Source: Paenibacillus_E qinlingensis
Lineage (GTDB): Bacteria > Bacillota > Bacilli > Paenibacillales > NBRC-103111
DNA: 64,000 nt
Assembly: GCF_028746185.1 (NCBI RefSeq)
Contig: NZ_JAQIVH010000052.1
Coordinates: 124,001-188,000, forward strand
Reading direction: 5' to 3'
Part shown: positions 19,401-29,500 of the stretch, piece by piece
Layout of the letters: each line of letters starts with the position of its first letter
Position numbering within the stretch: the first letter of the stretch is position 1
Notes under the pieces: generated by a model
Seen by the model: the letters and a program-made list of their open reading frames with translations, nothing else
Database searches by the model: none
What the model was told of the DNA's origin: nothing
Position numbers and translations under genes: made by a program

Positions 19401-19569
19401 GTTCGCGGGCATATGCGGACCGTTGGAGATTACAAGCGACGTCAGGATCGTGTCCTGGCAGGAGTGTGACCTGCTCGAACGACCTGAAGGAGAGCAGCGG
19501 TATGACGATCTCATAAGTGTTCAGATGAAACCTTATGAGATCAAGACATTTATGATCCATTTCAACTAA
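16414..19569 (+). CDS. Alpha-mannosidase, GH38 family
   Basis: About 1,051 residues, no signal peptide, the usual length for bacterial GH38 enzymes. Zinc ligands H245 and D249 lie in HTHIDVAWLW, and the nucleophile D359 lies in WLPDVFGYSWALPQI. A three-helix middle region (GTYTSQAYNKLMNRKLELLYRETEW) and C-terminal beta domains follow. It hydrolyses alpha-mannosides, typically from N-glycan-like or mannan oligosaccharides, in the cytoplasm. AAGGGAG at 16401-16407 supports ATG 16414 rather than GTG 16411. It has its own terminator at 19586-19607, so it is transcribed apart from the transporter that follows, but the location suggests a shared substrate. Confidence 0.93.
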   Translation: MFWTVEKLQARIHELEPYRYRGEKVIDTFRIKLDADGVIGAYPSEDGEWDSIRIGDRWKGRDVYYWLAADLFIPAEWKRKKVLGRFKLGQTGEGTNSGFESLLFLNGEPYQGVDSNHDEVFFPEASIGSEVKLRFRLWSGLGGYQSLREMESKLELATVGWLDEACDDLYYTAKALLETIRILDERRLERHELLTMLDQAFLLLDWSRPGSDAFYNSVASAQAQLQMALTSMPKLHAVVVQCIGHTHIDVAWLWQLKHTREKAARSFSTVLRLMEQYPEYIFLQTQPQLYEYIKSDYPDIYEQIKERVKEGRWEAGGAMWLEADCNLASGESLVRQLLYGTRFFREEFGVECKYLWLPDVFGYSWALPQILRKSGIESFMTTKISWNQYNRMPHDTFMWRGIDGTEVLTHFITTPDPGSSEGAFYYTYNGKVTPSSVQGIWDAYRDKALNSNLLLAYGFGDGGGGVNREMLEMRRRLDQIPGIPAVKTGRADTYFDKLQQEVSNSKSYVHTWDGELYLELHRGTYTSQAYNKLMNRKLELLYRETEWLQVMSSLLNASAQAANGESSRLLYEGWKIILRNQFHDIIPGSSIREVYEDSRVEYSEAHAIGDNVWKQSASYLTDGKQGSGMLVFNSSPWEQTDIVCLPQSEAGIEELWLDAQNCPLETQLVEGSQLVKVEKIPSMGYTVIRQADQADTFMQKVKENPFMKLPQGIITPFYEIEWNASGQIERLYDRTEKREVISEGQTGNRFEVFEDKPKGRHEAWDIDIFYTEKKQEVSCVTRMEVTDTGALAAIVRFEWSYMDSTVVQDMVLYAHNRRIDFKTQVNWHEPRKLLKVAFPVRIRATEATYDIQFGNVKRPTHWNTSWDYARFESVGHQWADLSERGYGVSLLNDCKYGYDIKDNVMRLTLIKSAMVPDPTADIGEHHFTYSLLPHAGDWYDGKTMQSAYALNNPLTYASGTPEKASFSMFRLSCEHVMIDAVKAAEDQDAVILRIHEFAGICGPLEITSDVRIVSWQECDLLERPEGEQRYDDLISVQMKPYEIKTFMIHFN

Positions 19570-19585
19570 ATTTACATGCCGACAA

Positions 19586-19607
19586 GGCCCCAAATCACTT
19601 TGGGGCC
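19586..19607 (+). terminator. Hairpin after the alpha-mannosidase gene
   Basis: GGCCCCAAA and TTTGGGGCC form a perfect 9-bp stem with a four-base loop. The downstream T content (AATTTGCATTTC) is modest. Confidence 0.65.
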
Positions 19608-19656
19608 AATTTGCATTTCATCCGTATCTCCTCGTGCATCCTCCTATGAGGAAGAT

Positions 19657-19670
19657 AGTTGATTTGTCAT
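19657..19670 (+). promoter_or_regulatory. Motif AGTTGATTTGTCAT, copy 1
   Basis: This exact 14-mer lies upstream of the permease pair at 19758 and recurs upstream of the binding-protein gene at 21575-21588. It may be a site for the response regulator encoded at 24940, or contain a TTGTCA -35 box. Function is inferred from recurrence only. Confidence 0.35.
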
Positions 19671-19757
19671 ACGGACACAGTTGAATTACCACTCCCGCCT
19701 TGAAGCGCGGTTGTACTATGCTTAAACCACAATTTCAGTTTAAGGAGAAGATGACAC

Positions 19758-20651
19758 ATGCGCAAAAGGAATTCCCTCTTCAATTCCTATGTTTTTATTT
19801 TTCCAAGTCTATTCTTAACTCTGGCGCTAGGCATATATCCGCTTATTTGGGCGCTTCGTTATATGTTTTACGACTATCAGGGGTATGGGGAAGAGAAATT
19901 CATCGGTATTGATAACTTTACAAGATTGCTGCGGGATACAGAGTATTGGCACTCCGTGTACAACACGTTCATTTATGCGGGTGGCAAGCTAATTATTGTT
20001 CTGCCGCTTTCACTTATCCTTGCTGTTATTCTCAATCGGGGAATCAAAGGAAGAGTGCTGCTAAGAGCCGTGTATTTCATGCCGACGATTATAAGCACAT
20101 CCGTCATGGCTATCGTCTTTTTCACTATTTTCAATTCGTATAACGGACTTCTCAATCAATTCTTGCTCAAATATGGCCTAATCTCCAAATCGATCGATTG
20201 GCTGGGGCCGGATTATGCCATGATAACCGTTATTATAATGGCGATATGGGGAGCGATCGGTAACTATATGCTTCTGTTCATAGCCGGATTGCAAGGAATT
20301 CCAGATGATCTATACGAAAGTGCATCCATAGATGGAGCGAATGTGGTTCAAAAGTTTTGGTACATTACGATCCCGATGCTCGGACCTGTCCTGCAGATGA
20401 TCGTTATGCTCGCTATTATTAACTCTCTTAAAGGGTATGAAAGTATTATGGTTATGACCGAGGGTGGACCTTTCGGCAAAACTGATGTCATGTATCTGTA
20501 TGTGTACAAGCTGTTTTTCCCAGTCTCAGCAACTTCCCCGACGGTACAGCAGATTGGTTACGGTAGCGCTGCTGGTTTCGTAACAGCACTCATTGTCGGA
20601 CTAATTACGATTGCATATTTCAGGATGTCCAAACGATTGAATCAGGATTAA
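19758..20651 (+). CDS. Sugar ABC transporter permease, MsmF/UgpA type
   Basis: 297 residues with six predicted membrane helices (FLFPSLFLTL-like first helix, then GIDNFTRLLRD). The EAA loop reads YESASIDGANVVQKFWYITIP. AAGGAG stands 11 bases before ATG 19758. It is the first gene of a permease-permease-binding protein set, an order unlike the other transporters in the window where the binding protein comes first. Substrate is unknown; the flanking GH38 and GH2 enzymes suggest a mannose- and galactose-containing oligosaccharide. Confidence 0.92.
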   Translation: MRKRNSLFNSYVFIFPSLFLTLALGIYPLIWALRYMFYDYQGYGEEKFIGIDNFTRLLRDTEYWHSVYNTFIYAGGKLIIVLPLSLILAVILNRGIKGRVLLRAVYFMPTIISTSVMAIVFFTIFNSYNGLLNQFLLKYGLISKSIDWLGPDYAMITVIIMAIWGAIGNYMLLFIAGLQGIPDDLYESASIDGANVVQKFWYITIPMLGPVLQMIVMLAIINSLKGYESIMVMTEGGPFGKTDVMYLYVYKLFFPVSATSPTVQQIGYGSAAGFVTALIVGLITIAYFRMSKRLNQD

Positions 20652-20670
20652 CAAAGGAGGGTATACAAGG

Positions 20671-21531
20671 ATGACAAGTATGAAATCAGGTGGCTTCCTG
20701 GGCAACCGAATTATTGGGCATAGTATCAAATGGATATTTTTGATAGCAATTGCCTTTTTTACGATATTCCCCATTATTATGGCGATGTTGGGCTCTGTCA
20801 AAACGAATGCAGAGTTAACAACTGGAGCTACGTTATTACCTTCCGTTTGGAAGTTCTCCAACTACGCAACGGCCTGGAAGCAGGCTAACTTTGCCCAGTT
20901 TACGTGGAATAGCCTCTTTATCAGCATCATCGTAACGATCGGAACGCTGCTCGTTGCAACGATGTCCGCTTATGCGGTGGACAGAACGAAATTCCCTGGG
21001 AAGCGCTTGTATGTGTCTTTACAAGCGAGTACAATGTTTATTTCCATTGGTGCTGTTGTTTTAATGCCGCAGTTTAATCTCATGGTTAAGCTTGGTTTAA
21101 ACAAATCACTTTGGGGTGTCATCATCATCCTCATTAGCTCGCATGCGGTGATTTATTTTATGCTGATCGGCTTTTTCAAGGCGATTCCTAAGGATCTTGA
21201 CGAGGCTGCCTATATCGATGGCTGTAATTTCTTTACGGTTTACTGGCGGATTATTCTACCGTTATTGCGTCCTGCACTAGGGGTTACTGCCTTGTTCACG
21301 TTCCGAGGGGCGTGGAATGAATATATATTGCCATTGGTTTTCACCATGACGAATCCGAAACTACAAACACTGACCGTTGGTCTTGCTAATTTGCGCTACG
21401 GTATTGGCGCCGCTGCAGAGGCTCATCTCATGATGGCTGGCGCGTGCTTGTCATTCCTTCCAATCCTAGTCGTGTATATCTTAGCGAATAAGTCGTTCAT
21501 CCAAGTAACGGCTGGGAGCGTAAAAGGATAG
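20671..21531 (+). CDS. Sugar ABC transporter permease, MsmG type
   Basis: 286 residues, six predicted membrane helices, EAA loop DEAAYIDGCNFFTVYWRIILP, and a C-terminus ending FIQVTAGSVKG as in MsmG-type permeases. AAAGGAGGG precedes ATG 20671. The gap from the previous gene is 19 bp, so the two permeases are co-transcribed. It completes the membrane channel with the product of the upstream gene and needs an ATPase supplied in trans. Confidence 0.92.
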   Translation: MTSMKSGGFLGNRIIGHSIKWIFLIAIAFFTIFPIIMAMLGSVKTNAELTTGATLLPSVWKFSNYATAWKQANFAQFTWNSLFISIIVTIGTLLVATMSAYAVDRTKFPGKRLYVSLQASTMFISIGAVVLMPQFNLMVKLGLNKSLWGVIIILISSHAVIYFMLIGFFKAIPKDLDEAAYIDGCNFFTVYWRIILPLLRPALGVTALFTFRGAWNEYILPLVFTMTNPKLQTLTVGLANLRYGIGAAAEAHLMMAGACLSFLPILVVYILANKSFIQVTAGSVKG

Positions 21532-21574
21532 CCCTACCGAAGCATACAACAGAGTTATTTTCCCCCACCTTGAA

Positions 21575-21588
21575 AGTTGATTTGTCAT
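21575..21588 (+). promoter_or_regulatory. Motif AGTTGATTTGTCAT, copy 2
   Basis: Second exact copy of the 14-mer at 19657-19670, in the 149-bp gap between the permease pair and the binding-protein gene. Its TTGTCA (21582-21587) could be a -35 box, with TATGCG 17 bp later as a poor -10. It suggests that the binding-protein gene has its own co-regulated promoter. Confidence 0.35.
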
Positions 21589-21680
21589 TCACGGTTCCGG
21601 TTGATATGCGGTTATCATGAAAACAGTTACATGAAACATGCATCCAACTACAGGAAGAGAAAACAGGAGGGTTTAACGAC

Positions 21681-23087
21681 ATGAGTAAAAAGATAGTAAT
21701 GAGTACGCTGCTTGGCGCAACAATGGTAGCTTCACTTGCAGCATGCGGTGGACAAACGGATCAGCCTACGAACACGAGTGCTAGTGCAACTTCTTCATCT
21801 GCAGTAAGCGGTCCGAAGACGAAGCTTACTTACTGGACGATTGACCGTCATGACGCGGATTATATGAAGGAAGTTATTAAGAAATTTAATGAAACGAACA
21901 AAGACAACATTGAAGTTGAGATGACGGTTATGGCTGATAACTTCAATCAGTCGGTCGATATTGCTTTTGCAAGTAAACAATCACCTGATATTTTTCGGAC
22001 CAACGATTTCGCCGGATTTGTGAAGAAAGGCTATCTATTGCCGCTGAATGATTTGATGACCGATGAGATGAAAAAACGGTATGGCAATTTACTTGTCGAA
22101 GAGAGCAATATGGTCGACGGAAAAGTGTATTCGCTTCCGAATACAGGGCAATATTGGAGATTAATCTATAACGTAGATCTATTCAAAAAAGCTGGAATCA
22201 CAGAACCGCCAAGAACGGTTCAGGAAATGGTTGAAGATGCCAAGAAAATTACCGAAGCTGGCAAAGATATCGGAGCATACGGTTTTGCCGAGAACTTCAA
22301 AAATCCAAGCTCTGCTTTCACACGGATTGCCAACCCGATCGGAACATTTAGCGGAACGTCCGTATTAGATGGCTACAATTACAAAACGGGTCAGTACGAT
22401 TTTGCTGCTTACAAGCCGATTGTTGAAGCGCTTCGACAAATGAAACAGGACGGCAGCATGTTGCCAGGTGTTGAATCTCTCGATATTGATCCGCTTCGTG
22501 CCCAATTCGCGGCTGGAAAAATCGGTATGTATTTTAACCACTCTGGTGAACCTGCCGTGTACCAAAGTCAATTCCCGACAAAAGTTAACTGGAGCGCGGC
22601 ATTGCCTCCAACAGTTGACGGGAAACAAACAGGATCTGTTGCCGTTTACAATACGGGGAATTATATTGGTATAAACAAAGAAACGCCGAACAAAGATAAA
22701 GCTTGGAAGTTTTTAGAATACATCTATAATCTGGACTTCCAGAAGTCATATCAAGAAAAAGGTTTTGGGATCTCGATTGTACCGGATGTGAATGCTGTTG
22801 CGCAAAAGCCAGCTATGCCAGGTATTGAAGGTTTCTTGCCAACGAAATTCGACGCGTTATATGCAACTTCTCCGACTGGCGTGGCAGAAACGAAGGTTGA
22901 AGGACTGAAATTTGGGAATGTCATTATTAAATATATGCTTGAAGGCGGAGATGTGGACAAGCTTATGAATGATTTGAGCACTCGCTATAATACGGCATTG
23001 GAGAAAGCGCGTGCCGCGGGAGAAACGAAGTTGAAGGCGGATCCGAACTTTGATCCAGGTAAAATGCAAGGAAGCCTTGCCAAATAG
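21681..23087 (+). CDS. Family 1 extracellular solute-binding lipoprotein
   Basis: 468 residues. The signal peptide ends in lipobox LAAC with the lipidated cysteine at C22, followed by a Gly/Thr/Ser tether. The mature part has the family 1 layout: LTYWTIDRHDADYMKEVIKKF at the start, a hinge near DGKVYSLPN, and WKFLEYIYN near the C-terminus. ACAGGAGGG precedes ATG 21681. It serves the permease pair just upstream. A hairpin follows at 23112-23150, which would give the binding protein a separate 3' end from the kinase gene. Confidence 0.9.
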   Translation: MSKKIVMSTLLGATMVASLAACGGQTDQPTNTSASATSSSAVSGPKTKLTYWTIDRHDADYMKEVIKKFNETNKDNIEVEMTVMADNFNQSVDIAFASKQSPDIFRTNDFAGFVKKGYLLPLNDLMTDEMKKRYGNLLVEESNMVDGKVYSLPNTGQYWRLIYNVDLFKKAGITEPPRTVQEMVEDAKKITEAGKDIGAYGFAENFKNPSSAFTRIANPIGTFSGTSVLDGYNYKTGQYDFAAYKPIVEALRQMKQDGSMLPGVESLDIDPLRAQFAAGKIGMYFNHSGEPAVYQSQFPTKVNWSAALPPTVDGKQTGSVAVYNTGNYIGINKETPNKDKAWKFLEYIYNLDFQKSYQEKGFGISIVPDVNAVAQKPAMPGIEGFLPTKFDALYATSPTGVAETKVEGLKFGNVIIKYMLEGGDVDKLMNDLSTRYNTALEKARAAGETKLKADPNFDPGKMQGSLAK

Positions 23088-23111
23088 GCAGAAGGCTTAA
23101 TGGATACAATA

Positions 23112-23158
23112 GGAAGGGGGCGCGCGGCATAAAAGCAGCGCGTCTCTTCCTTATTATT
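23112..23158 (+). terminator. Imperfect hairpin terminator or attenuator after the binding-protein gene
   Basis: GGAAG...CGCGC (23112-23125) pairs imperfectly with GCGCG...CTTCC (23138-23150), followed by TTATTATTT. It lies between the lipoprotein gene and the two-component genes. Confidence 0.6.
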
Positions 23159-23180
23159 TGCGGGAGAAGGGGGAGTCAGC

Positions 23181-24932
23181 TTGAATCAATGGTTTTATCG
23201 GCTATCGCTCCGCCGGCGATTAAGAATCTCAGTATTGATGCTGACCGTCGCCTCCATTGCCCTGACGGGCATCATGTCCTATTGGATTGCTTTTCGATCC
23301 ACAGAAAGTGAAGCGTTCATTTCCAGCCAAAATACATTAAATAAATCTGCGCGTGTGCTTGATGAAAAGTTCAGGCATATCATTATCTCGACCTCCTCGA
23401 TGATGCTGAGTGATCCATTCAAGAACGCCATGGAGGATGTCTTTGCGAATAATTCGGCCTCTTATTATACACGGTTATCCTCTTTGCAAACGCCACTAGC
23501 GCAAATGAAACTTATTGAGCCCTCCATTCAATCCGTATTAATCTACACGCCTGTTGGCGATATGTATGCGACGAATGATCTTCGTAATGGACAGGTTCGG
23601 TTCAAGGATACGATATTCTCCGAGTATCTGAACACAACAGAACGTGTAGTATGGCTGAAAGATCATGAGGATCCGCTTTTTTTAGGTAAAGCGAGAGTTA
23701 TTTCGTTGATCATGAAGCCAGTCACGGAAGCGGATGTTCGTGATGTCTATGTTGTCGTTAATGTGAAAGAAGATGCCATTAGCAGTGTTGTTACGGATGG
23801 TCTGTTGGATAAGTCTACAAACTACTATCTCATATCAAGCAACGGTGAAACGGTACTTCCGTTAAGCAGCCAGACACCTCCCTTTCAAAGTGACTCTTCT
23901 TTCATAGCGCAGTTGCAGAATCATGATCGTGGGTTTTTCAAACATGACATTGCAGGTAAGAAGCATTTAGTCAATTATTCAAGGCTCACGATGGCGGACG
24001 ATTGGATGATGGTCAGTGTACAAACACAGTCGGATTTGCTTCATCAAGTGAATCGGATCAAAACAATTACACTCTGGATTATGCTGTGCTGTGCCGTTTT
24101 GGCATTCGTGCTATCCAATGTCATATCGAGTTTTCTACTGAAGCCTCTGCACAAACTTCAAGGGTTAATGAAAAAAGTCGAACAGAATCAACTGGATGTG
24201 CGTTTCACCAGCAAGTACGAAGATGAGGTGACGCAGGTCGGGTTGAAATTTAACCGTATGCTGGAGGAAATTTCTTCACTCATTGAGGATGTTAAGGAAG
24301 CCGAGTACGAGAAACGCAAGATGGAGGTAAAAGCCCTTCAAGCGCAAATTGATCCACATTTTCTGTATAACACGCTGAACACGATCATTTGGAAGTCGGA
24401 AACGTCTCAAAATCGGGATGTCACGGAGATGATTACGTCGCTGTCTCTCTTGTTCCAGTTTGGTCTGAATGGCGGGAACGAGATGACTACGTTAGCCAAG
24501 GAGATTGATCACGTAAGGCAATATTTAATCCTGCAGCAGAAATGTTATGAAGATTTATTTGAATATTCGATTGAGTTAGAGGATGAGTCCTTGCAAGATA
24601 TTCCCGTTTTGAAAATTATTTTGCAGCCCTTAGTGGAAAATTCCATCTTGCATGGGTTTCAAAGTATGGATGGTAAGGGGAAAATTCAGATATCCATTTC
24701 AAGTTCTGAGGATCATCTGGTCCTTCAAGTGGAGGATAACGGAGAAGGCATGGACGTCCCTTCTGTTGACAGCGATATGCGCAGGGAGCAATCAGCTGCC
24801 AAAAGCTACGCGCTCCGTAATGTGTATGGGCGCCTGCGACTTTACTACGGCAATCAAGCAGATATTTGTCTGAGCAGCAAGCCTTTTGTCTCCACCACGG
24901 TGAAACTAACTATCCCATTGACAGGCGAGTGA
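23181..24932 (+). CDS. YesM-type sensor histidine kinase
   Basis: 583 residues. TM1 (about 15-37), an extracellular sensor (about 38-290), TM2 (about 292-315), then HAMP. The catalytic core has H393 in DPHFLYNTLN, N box LVENSILHG and DNGEGMD. The start is TTG 23181, with AAGGGGGAG at ideal distance; there is no ATG nearby that keeps TM1 intact. Its response regulator is encoded 7 bp downstream. By position it senses the substrate of the transporter at 19758-23087, and possibly controls the beta-galactosidase at 26576 as well. Confidence 0.9.
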   Translation: MNQWFYRLSLRRRLRISVLMLTVASIALTGIMSYWIAFRSTESEAFISSQNTLNKSARVLDEKFRHIIISTSSMMLSDPFKNAMEDVFANNSASYYTRLSSLQTPLAQMKLIEPSIQSVLIYTPVGDMYATNDLRNGQVRFKDTIFSEYLNTTERVVWLKDHEDPLFLGKARVISLIMKPVTEADVRDVYVVVNVKEDAISSVVTDGLLDKSTNYYLISSNGETVLPLSSQTPPFQSDSSFIAQLQNHDRGFFKHDIAGKKHLVNYSRLTMADDWMMVSVQTQSDLLHQVNRIKTITLWIMLCCAVLAFVLSNVISSFLLKPLHKLQGLMKKVEQNQLDVRFTSKYEDEVTQVGLKFNRMLEEISSLIEDVKEAEYEKRKMEVKALQAQIDPHFLYNTLNTIIWKSETSQNRDVTEMITSLSLLFQFGLNGGNEMTTLAKEIDHVRQYLILQQKCYEDLFEYSIELEDESLQDIPVLKIILQPLVENSILHGFQSMDGKGKIQISISSSEDHLVLQVEDNGEGMDVPSVDSDMRREQSAAKSYALRNVYGRLRLYYGNQADICLSSKPFVSTTVKLTIPLTGE

Positions 24933-24939
24933 TCAAACA

Positions 24940-26550
24940 ATGACGACTGAACTTAGAATGTGTGTAATCGACGATATCAGAACCGTTGTGCAGGGCATTG
25001 CCAACCAAATCGATTGGGCGTCATACGGTATTGGCATCGCAGGTACAGCCAGCAATGGTGAGCAGGGTATAGAACTGATCAAACAAACGGAGCCACATAT
25101 TGTTCTGACCGATATCCGAATGCCCAAAATAGACGGCTTGGAGATGACGAGACAGATTCTGGCATGGTTTCCACGAACGAAAATCGTCTTTTTAAGCGGC
25201 TATACCGATTTTGAATACGCCCAAGAGGCGCTTCGATTAGGTGCGTTCGATTATATTGTAAAACCGTATACTCCGCAAAAAATTATCGACGTCGTTTTAA
25301 AAGCGAAGCAGTCGATCGATGAGGAAATGCATGAAACGCAGCGTTACCGTGAGATGGAAAGAAAGCTTCGGGAAAGTTTGCCATTCCTGAGGCAGGAATA
25401 TTTTCAGCTGCTGCTTCAGTTCCGAACAACGCCTGAACAAGCGCAAAAACGTTGGGATTTTTTAAATATTGGACTTGAGCGTGAGCGTTTTGTTGTTATG
25501 CTGACAGAAATCGATCAATTCACGGAGCAAACCGATACACTGCCTGTACAGGAGGTAGAACTCATCCGGTTTACCGTTCACAATATTTTGGAGGAAAGCT
25601 TGCGGGAGCATACCAAAGGTTTTGTTTTCCGGGATCATACGAATCGGTACGTGGCGATATTCAATCCTTCGGATTCCTTCCATGCAGAAGCTATTGCGGA
25701 AAGATGCCGTGAGAATGTCAATAAATATTCCCGATATACCATTTCCATTGGGCTTGGGGAAGAAGTGCAGGAGATTCATCAGATCTCATACTCCTATTCT
25801 CAGGCGTTCGCTGCCATCTCCTATAATTTTTATACAGGCGGCAATACCGTTTACAATTACCGAGATTTGAGCCCAGTTCATCAAACTTTGCCTCGCTACT
25901 CCCCTGAAAAGGAGAAAGAGCTTTTTTACTGCTTAAGGTCGGGAAACTTGCCGAAAGCGTGCAGCATTGTGGACGAGCTGTTTGAGGAAACCGTCCATGC
26001 ATCAACCCCTCCGGCTCCAGAAGTAGTCAAAGGAATGTGTGATGAGCTGGCCTTTCTGATCAACCGCGTCTTCTCTGAAAAGCTAACGCGTGACGAGATG
26101 GAAGGGATTGAGCGTTATCAGTATCACATTAAGAATCTATCAACGTATAAGTTAAAGGAACTTCAAGAGAACATTAAGGAATTATGCAGGTTGGGTTGTG
26201 AGTTCATACAAAAACGCCATGTTGAAGATGTCAATCAAGTTGTCGAGCAAGTCATTGCGCATATCCGGCAGAATGTGTCTTCCAACATGACGGTGAACGA
26301 TTATGCCAAATTGGTTTATTTGAGCGGCAGTTATTTTGCCAATCTGTTCAAGAAAGTTACAGGGATGACCGTTACCCAATTTGTAACAACAGAACGGATG
26401 GAGCAGACGAAGGCGATGCTGCTGGAAGGCAAGCAGGTGCAAGAGATCGCTCAGGCGCTTGGATACGAAGACAGACGGCATTTCAGTGAATTGTTTAAGA
26501 AGCATACAGGTATGACACCGTCTGATTTTAAACAGCTATATACAAAGTGA
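24940..26550 (+). CDS. YesN-type response regulator with AraC DNA-binding domain
   Basis: 536 residues. Receiver domain with D58 in LTDIRMPKIDG and switch lysine in DYIVKPY; a long middle region; a C-terminal AraC double HTH (about 430-532, LSGSYFANLFKKVTGMT and LGYEDRRHFSELFKKHTGMT). The ribosome binding site is weak (GGCGAGTG), which suggests translation coupled to the kinase gene. It is followed after 25 bp by the beta-galactosidase gene without a terminator, so kinase, regulator and enzyme may be one transcript. Targets may include the AGTTGATTTGTCAT motifs at 19657 and 21575 (inference). Confidence 0.92.
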   Translation: MTTELRMCVIDDIRTVVQGIANQIDWASYGIGIAGTASNGEQGIELIKQTEPHIVLTDIRMPKIDGLEMTRQILAWFPRTKIVFLSGYTDFEYAQEALRLGAFDYIVKPYTPQKIIDVVLKAKQSIDEEMHETQRYREMERKLRESLPFLRQEYFQLLLQFRTTPEQAQKRWDFLNIGLERERFVVMLTEIDQFTEQTDTLPVQEVELIRFTVHNILEESLREHTKGFVFRDHTNRYVAIFNPSDSFHAEAIAERCRENVNKYSRYTISIGLGEEVQEIHQISYSYSQAFAAISYNFYTGGNTVYNYRDLSPVHQTLPRYSPEKEKELFYCLRSGNLPKACSIVDELFEETVHASTPPAPEVVKGMCDELAFLINRVFSEKLTRDEMEGIERYQYHIKNLSTYKLKELQENIKELCRLGCEFIQKRHVEDVNQVVEQVIAHIRQNVSSNMTVNDYAKLVYLSGSYFANLFKKVTGMTVTQFVTTERMEQTKAMLLEGKQVQEIAQALGYEDRRHFSELFKKHTGMTPSDFKQLYTK

Positions 26551-26575
26551 AAATCTAACAATTGAGGTGCATGAA

Positions 26576-29500
26576 ATGCGTCAAAAATATACCCATACAC
26601 AACCGAAGAACGGTTATCCCGAGTGGAACAATAATCCAGAAATTTTTCAGTTAAACCGAATGAACGCTCATGCCACTTTAATGCCATACGGGTCAATAGA
26701 AGAAGCGCTCAATGGGGATAGAAGCGCATCCGCATATACAGTTTCATTGAATGGCATGTGGAAATTCAGCTTTGCTGAGACGCCGGATAAGCGGAGTGCG
26801 AACTTCTACGAGATGAGCTACGATATCAGCAGCTGGGATCAGATCCAAGTTCCATCGCATTGGCAGCTTCAAGGCTACGATTATCCGCAGTACACGAACG
26901 TCCGATATCCGTGGGAAGGCAAAGAGGATATCAAGCCCCCATTTGCGCCGACAGCATACAATCCAGTTGGCTCCTATGTGCGAACATTTACTGTTCCCAA
27001 TAACTGGAAGGATCTTCCTGTCTATATAAGTTTCCAAGGTGTGGAATCGGCGTTTTACGTCTGGGTGAACGGTGATCTAGTGGGGTACAGCGAAGATTCG
27101 TTTACGCCTGCTGAATTTGACTTGACGCCTTATTTGCAAGAGGGAGAAAACAAACTGGCTGTAGAGGTCTATCGCTGGTGCGATGCGAGTTGGTTGGAGG
27201 ATCAGGATTTTTGGCGGATGAGCGGGATTTTCCGCGATGTGTATTTATACAGCACACCGAAAGCTCATATATACGATTTCAGTGTTGTCGCCGATTTGGA
27301 TGAGGAGTACCTGAACGGCTTCTTGCAAATAAAAGCAACGGTGACAAATCCATTCGGTGAGCAGTTAGGCAGGCATACGTTAGAGGCTAGCCTTTATGAC
27401 AAGGATGGTCGTCTTGTTCAAGCTCCATTGACCGCGGACGTTGTTCTTAACGGTGAGAATGAGCACGAGTTGCAACTTCACACAGGGCTAGAGAACCCAA
27501 TGAAGTGGACAGCTGAGACCCCTTACCTGTACCAGTTGGTTCTATCGCTGAAGGATGGTTCTGGGGATCTAATAGAGGCCGTGAGTTGCCGCATTGGGTT
27601 CCGAAGGTTTGAATTGAAGGATGGCCTGATGAAAATTAATGGCAAACGCATCTTGTTCAAAGGTGTGAATCGTCACGAGTTTAACTGTGATACGGGGCGT
27701 ACCATTTCATATGAGGATATGGTTCGCGATATTCAGCTGATGAAAGCTTATAACATCAATGCAGTTCGCACCTCGCATTATCCGAACCATCCGCTTTGGT
27801 ATGATTTGTGTGATGAATATGGTCTGTATGTCATTGACGAAACGAATCTTGAAACACACGGCAGTTGGTCCAATTTCCAAGAGGAGGAAGGATGGACAGT
27901 CCCTGCGAGTAAACCGGAATGGACGGCAAACGTACTAGACCGCGCTAATTCCATGCTGCAGCGAGACAAAAATCATCCGTCTATCATTATTTGGTCATTA
28001 GGCAATGAATCATGGGGCGGAGATAATTTTGTTCTAATGCATGACTTTTTCCGATCCAATGACCCGACTCGCTTAGTTCATTATGAGGGTGTCACACGCT
28101 GCCGCAAATCCGATGCAGCTTCGGATATGGAAAGCCAAATGTATACACTGCCGCACAAAGTCGAAGAGTATGCACGCTCTAATCCTAAGAAGCCGTTTAT
28201 TTTATGTGAGTACAGTCATGCGATGGGGAATTCGAATGGGAATCTCTTTAAATATTGCGAGTTGTTTGACAAGTATCCCATTCTACAAGGTGGTTTTATC
28301 TGGGACTGGATCGACCAAGCCATTCGCACCAAAACTTCAGATGGGATCCCCTATCTGGCCTACGGCGGGGACTTCGGCGATACTCCCAATGATGGCACCT
28401 TTTGCGGGAATGGTCTCATTTTCGCGGATCGCAGTGTAACTCCGAAGTTATATGAAGTGAAGAAATGCTATCAGAATGTGAAGTTCGAAGAAGTGGATCT
28501 GAAGCAAGGTCATATCCGTGTAACGAACAACTATCTATTTACGAACTTATCTGATTATCATCTTAAGTGGGAAATGGCGAGGAACGGCATGTTAGTTGGG
28601 CAAGGAATCGCATCACTGGCTGTGGAAGCGGGGGCCACGGAAGTCATTACTCTTTCCTATCAGCTGCCTACTGACTTGTTCGATGGAGAAGAGTGCACAT
28701 TGACTGTTCGACTGGTGGAGAAGACAGATCAGGCATGGGCGCCTGCTGGTCATGAGGTGGCGTTTGAACAGTTTTTGTTGCCAGTTGTGACGCATGCGGT
28801 GCAAGCTCGAGATGTTATGCCATTGCATACGAAAGAGTCAGACACGTCTTTCACGGCATTTAGTTCAGCGTTCAGTGCCACTTTCAGCAAGGGGACAGGT
28901 GATTTAACCTCCTATGTTTATAAAGGAGTCGAGCTCATGAAAGAGGCTCCAAAGCCTAACTTCTGGCGTGCTAGTATCGATAACGATAAAGGTAATAAGC
29001 TGCCAGAGCGCAGTGCGACGTGGAAAAAAGCGGGTCAGGAGCGCAAGCTGCATGCCATGAATATTCGTTCGTTTGAGGATAAAGTAGAAATTGCCGTCAC
29101 ATATAACTTACCCACGATACGCAGTTCAATCTGCAACCTGAATTATGTCGTGACTGGGGATGGCAGGATTCGGATTCGTGAGGAACTGCTGCCCGGGCAT
29201 AACCTGCCGGAAATCCCGGAGATTGGTATGATGTTCCAGCTGGATGCAAGCTTCGAGAACTTGAAGTGGTACGGCAAGGGACCGCATGAAAATCATTGGG
29301 ACCGTGCTGAAAGTGCAAGGCTGGGTATTTATCAGGGGAAAGTAGTGGACCAATATGTTCCGTATCTGCGCCCTCAGGAATGCGGAAACAAAACGGAAGT
29401 TCGCTGGGCAGAGCTGACCCGTGTCGATGGTATTGGATTACGTATTGAAGGTGCTAATGCCGTGGAGCTGAACGCACTGCCATATACGCCGTCTGAACTA

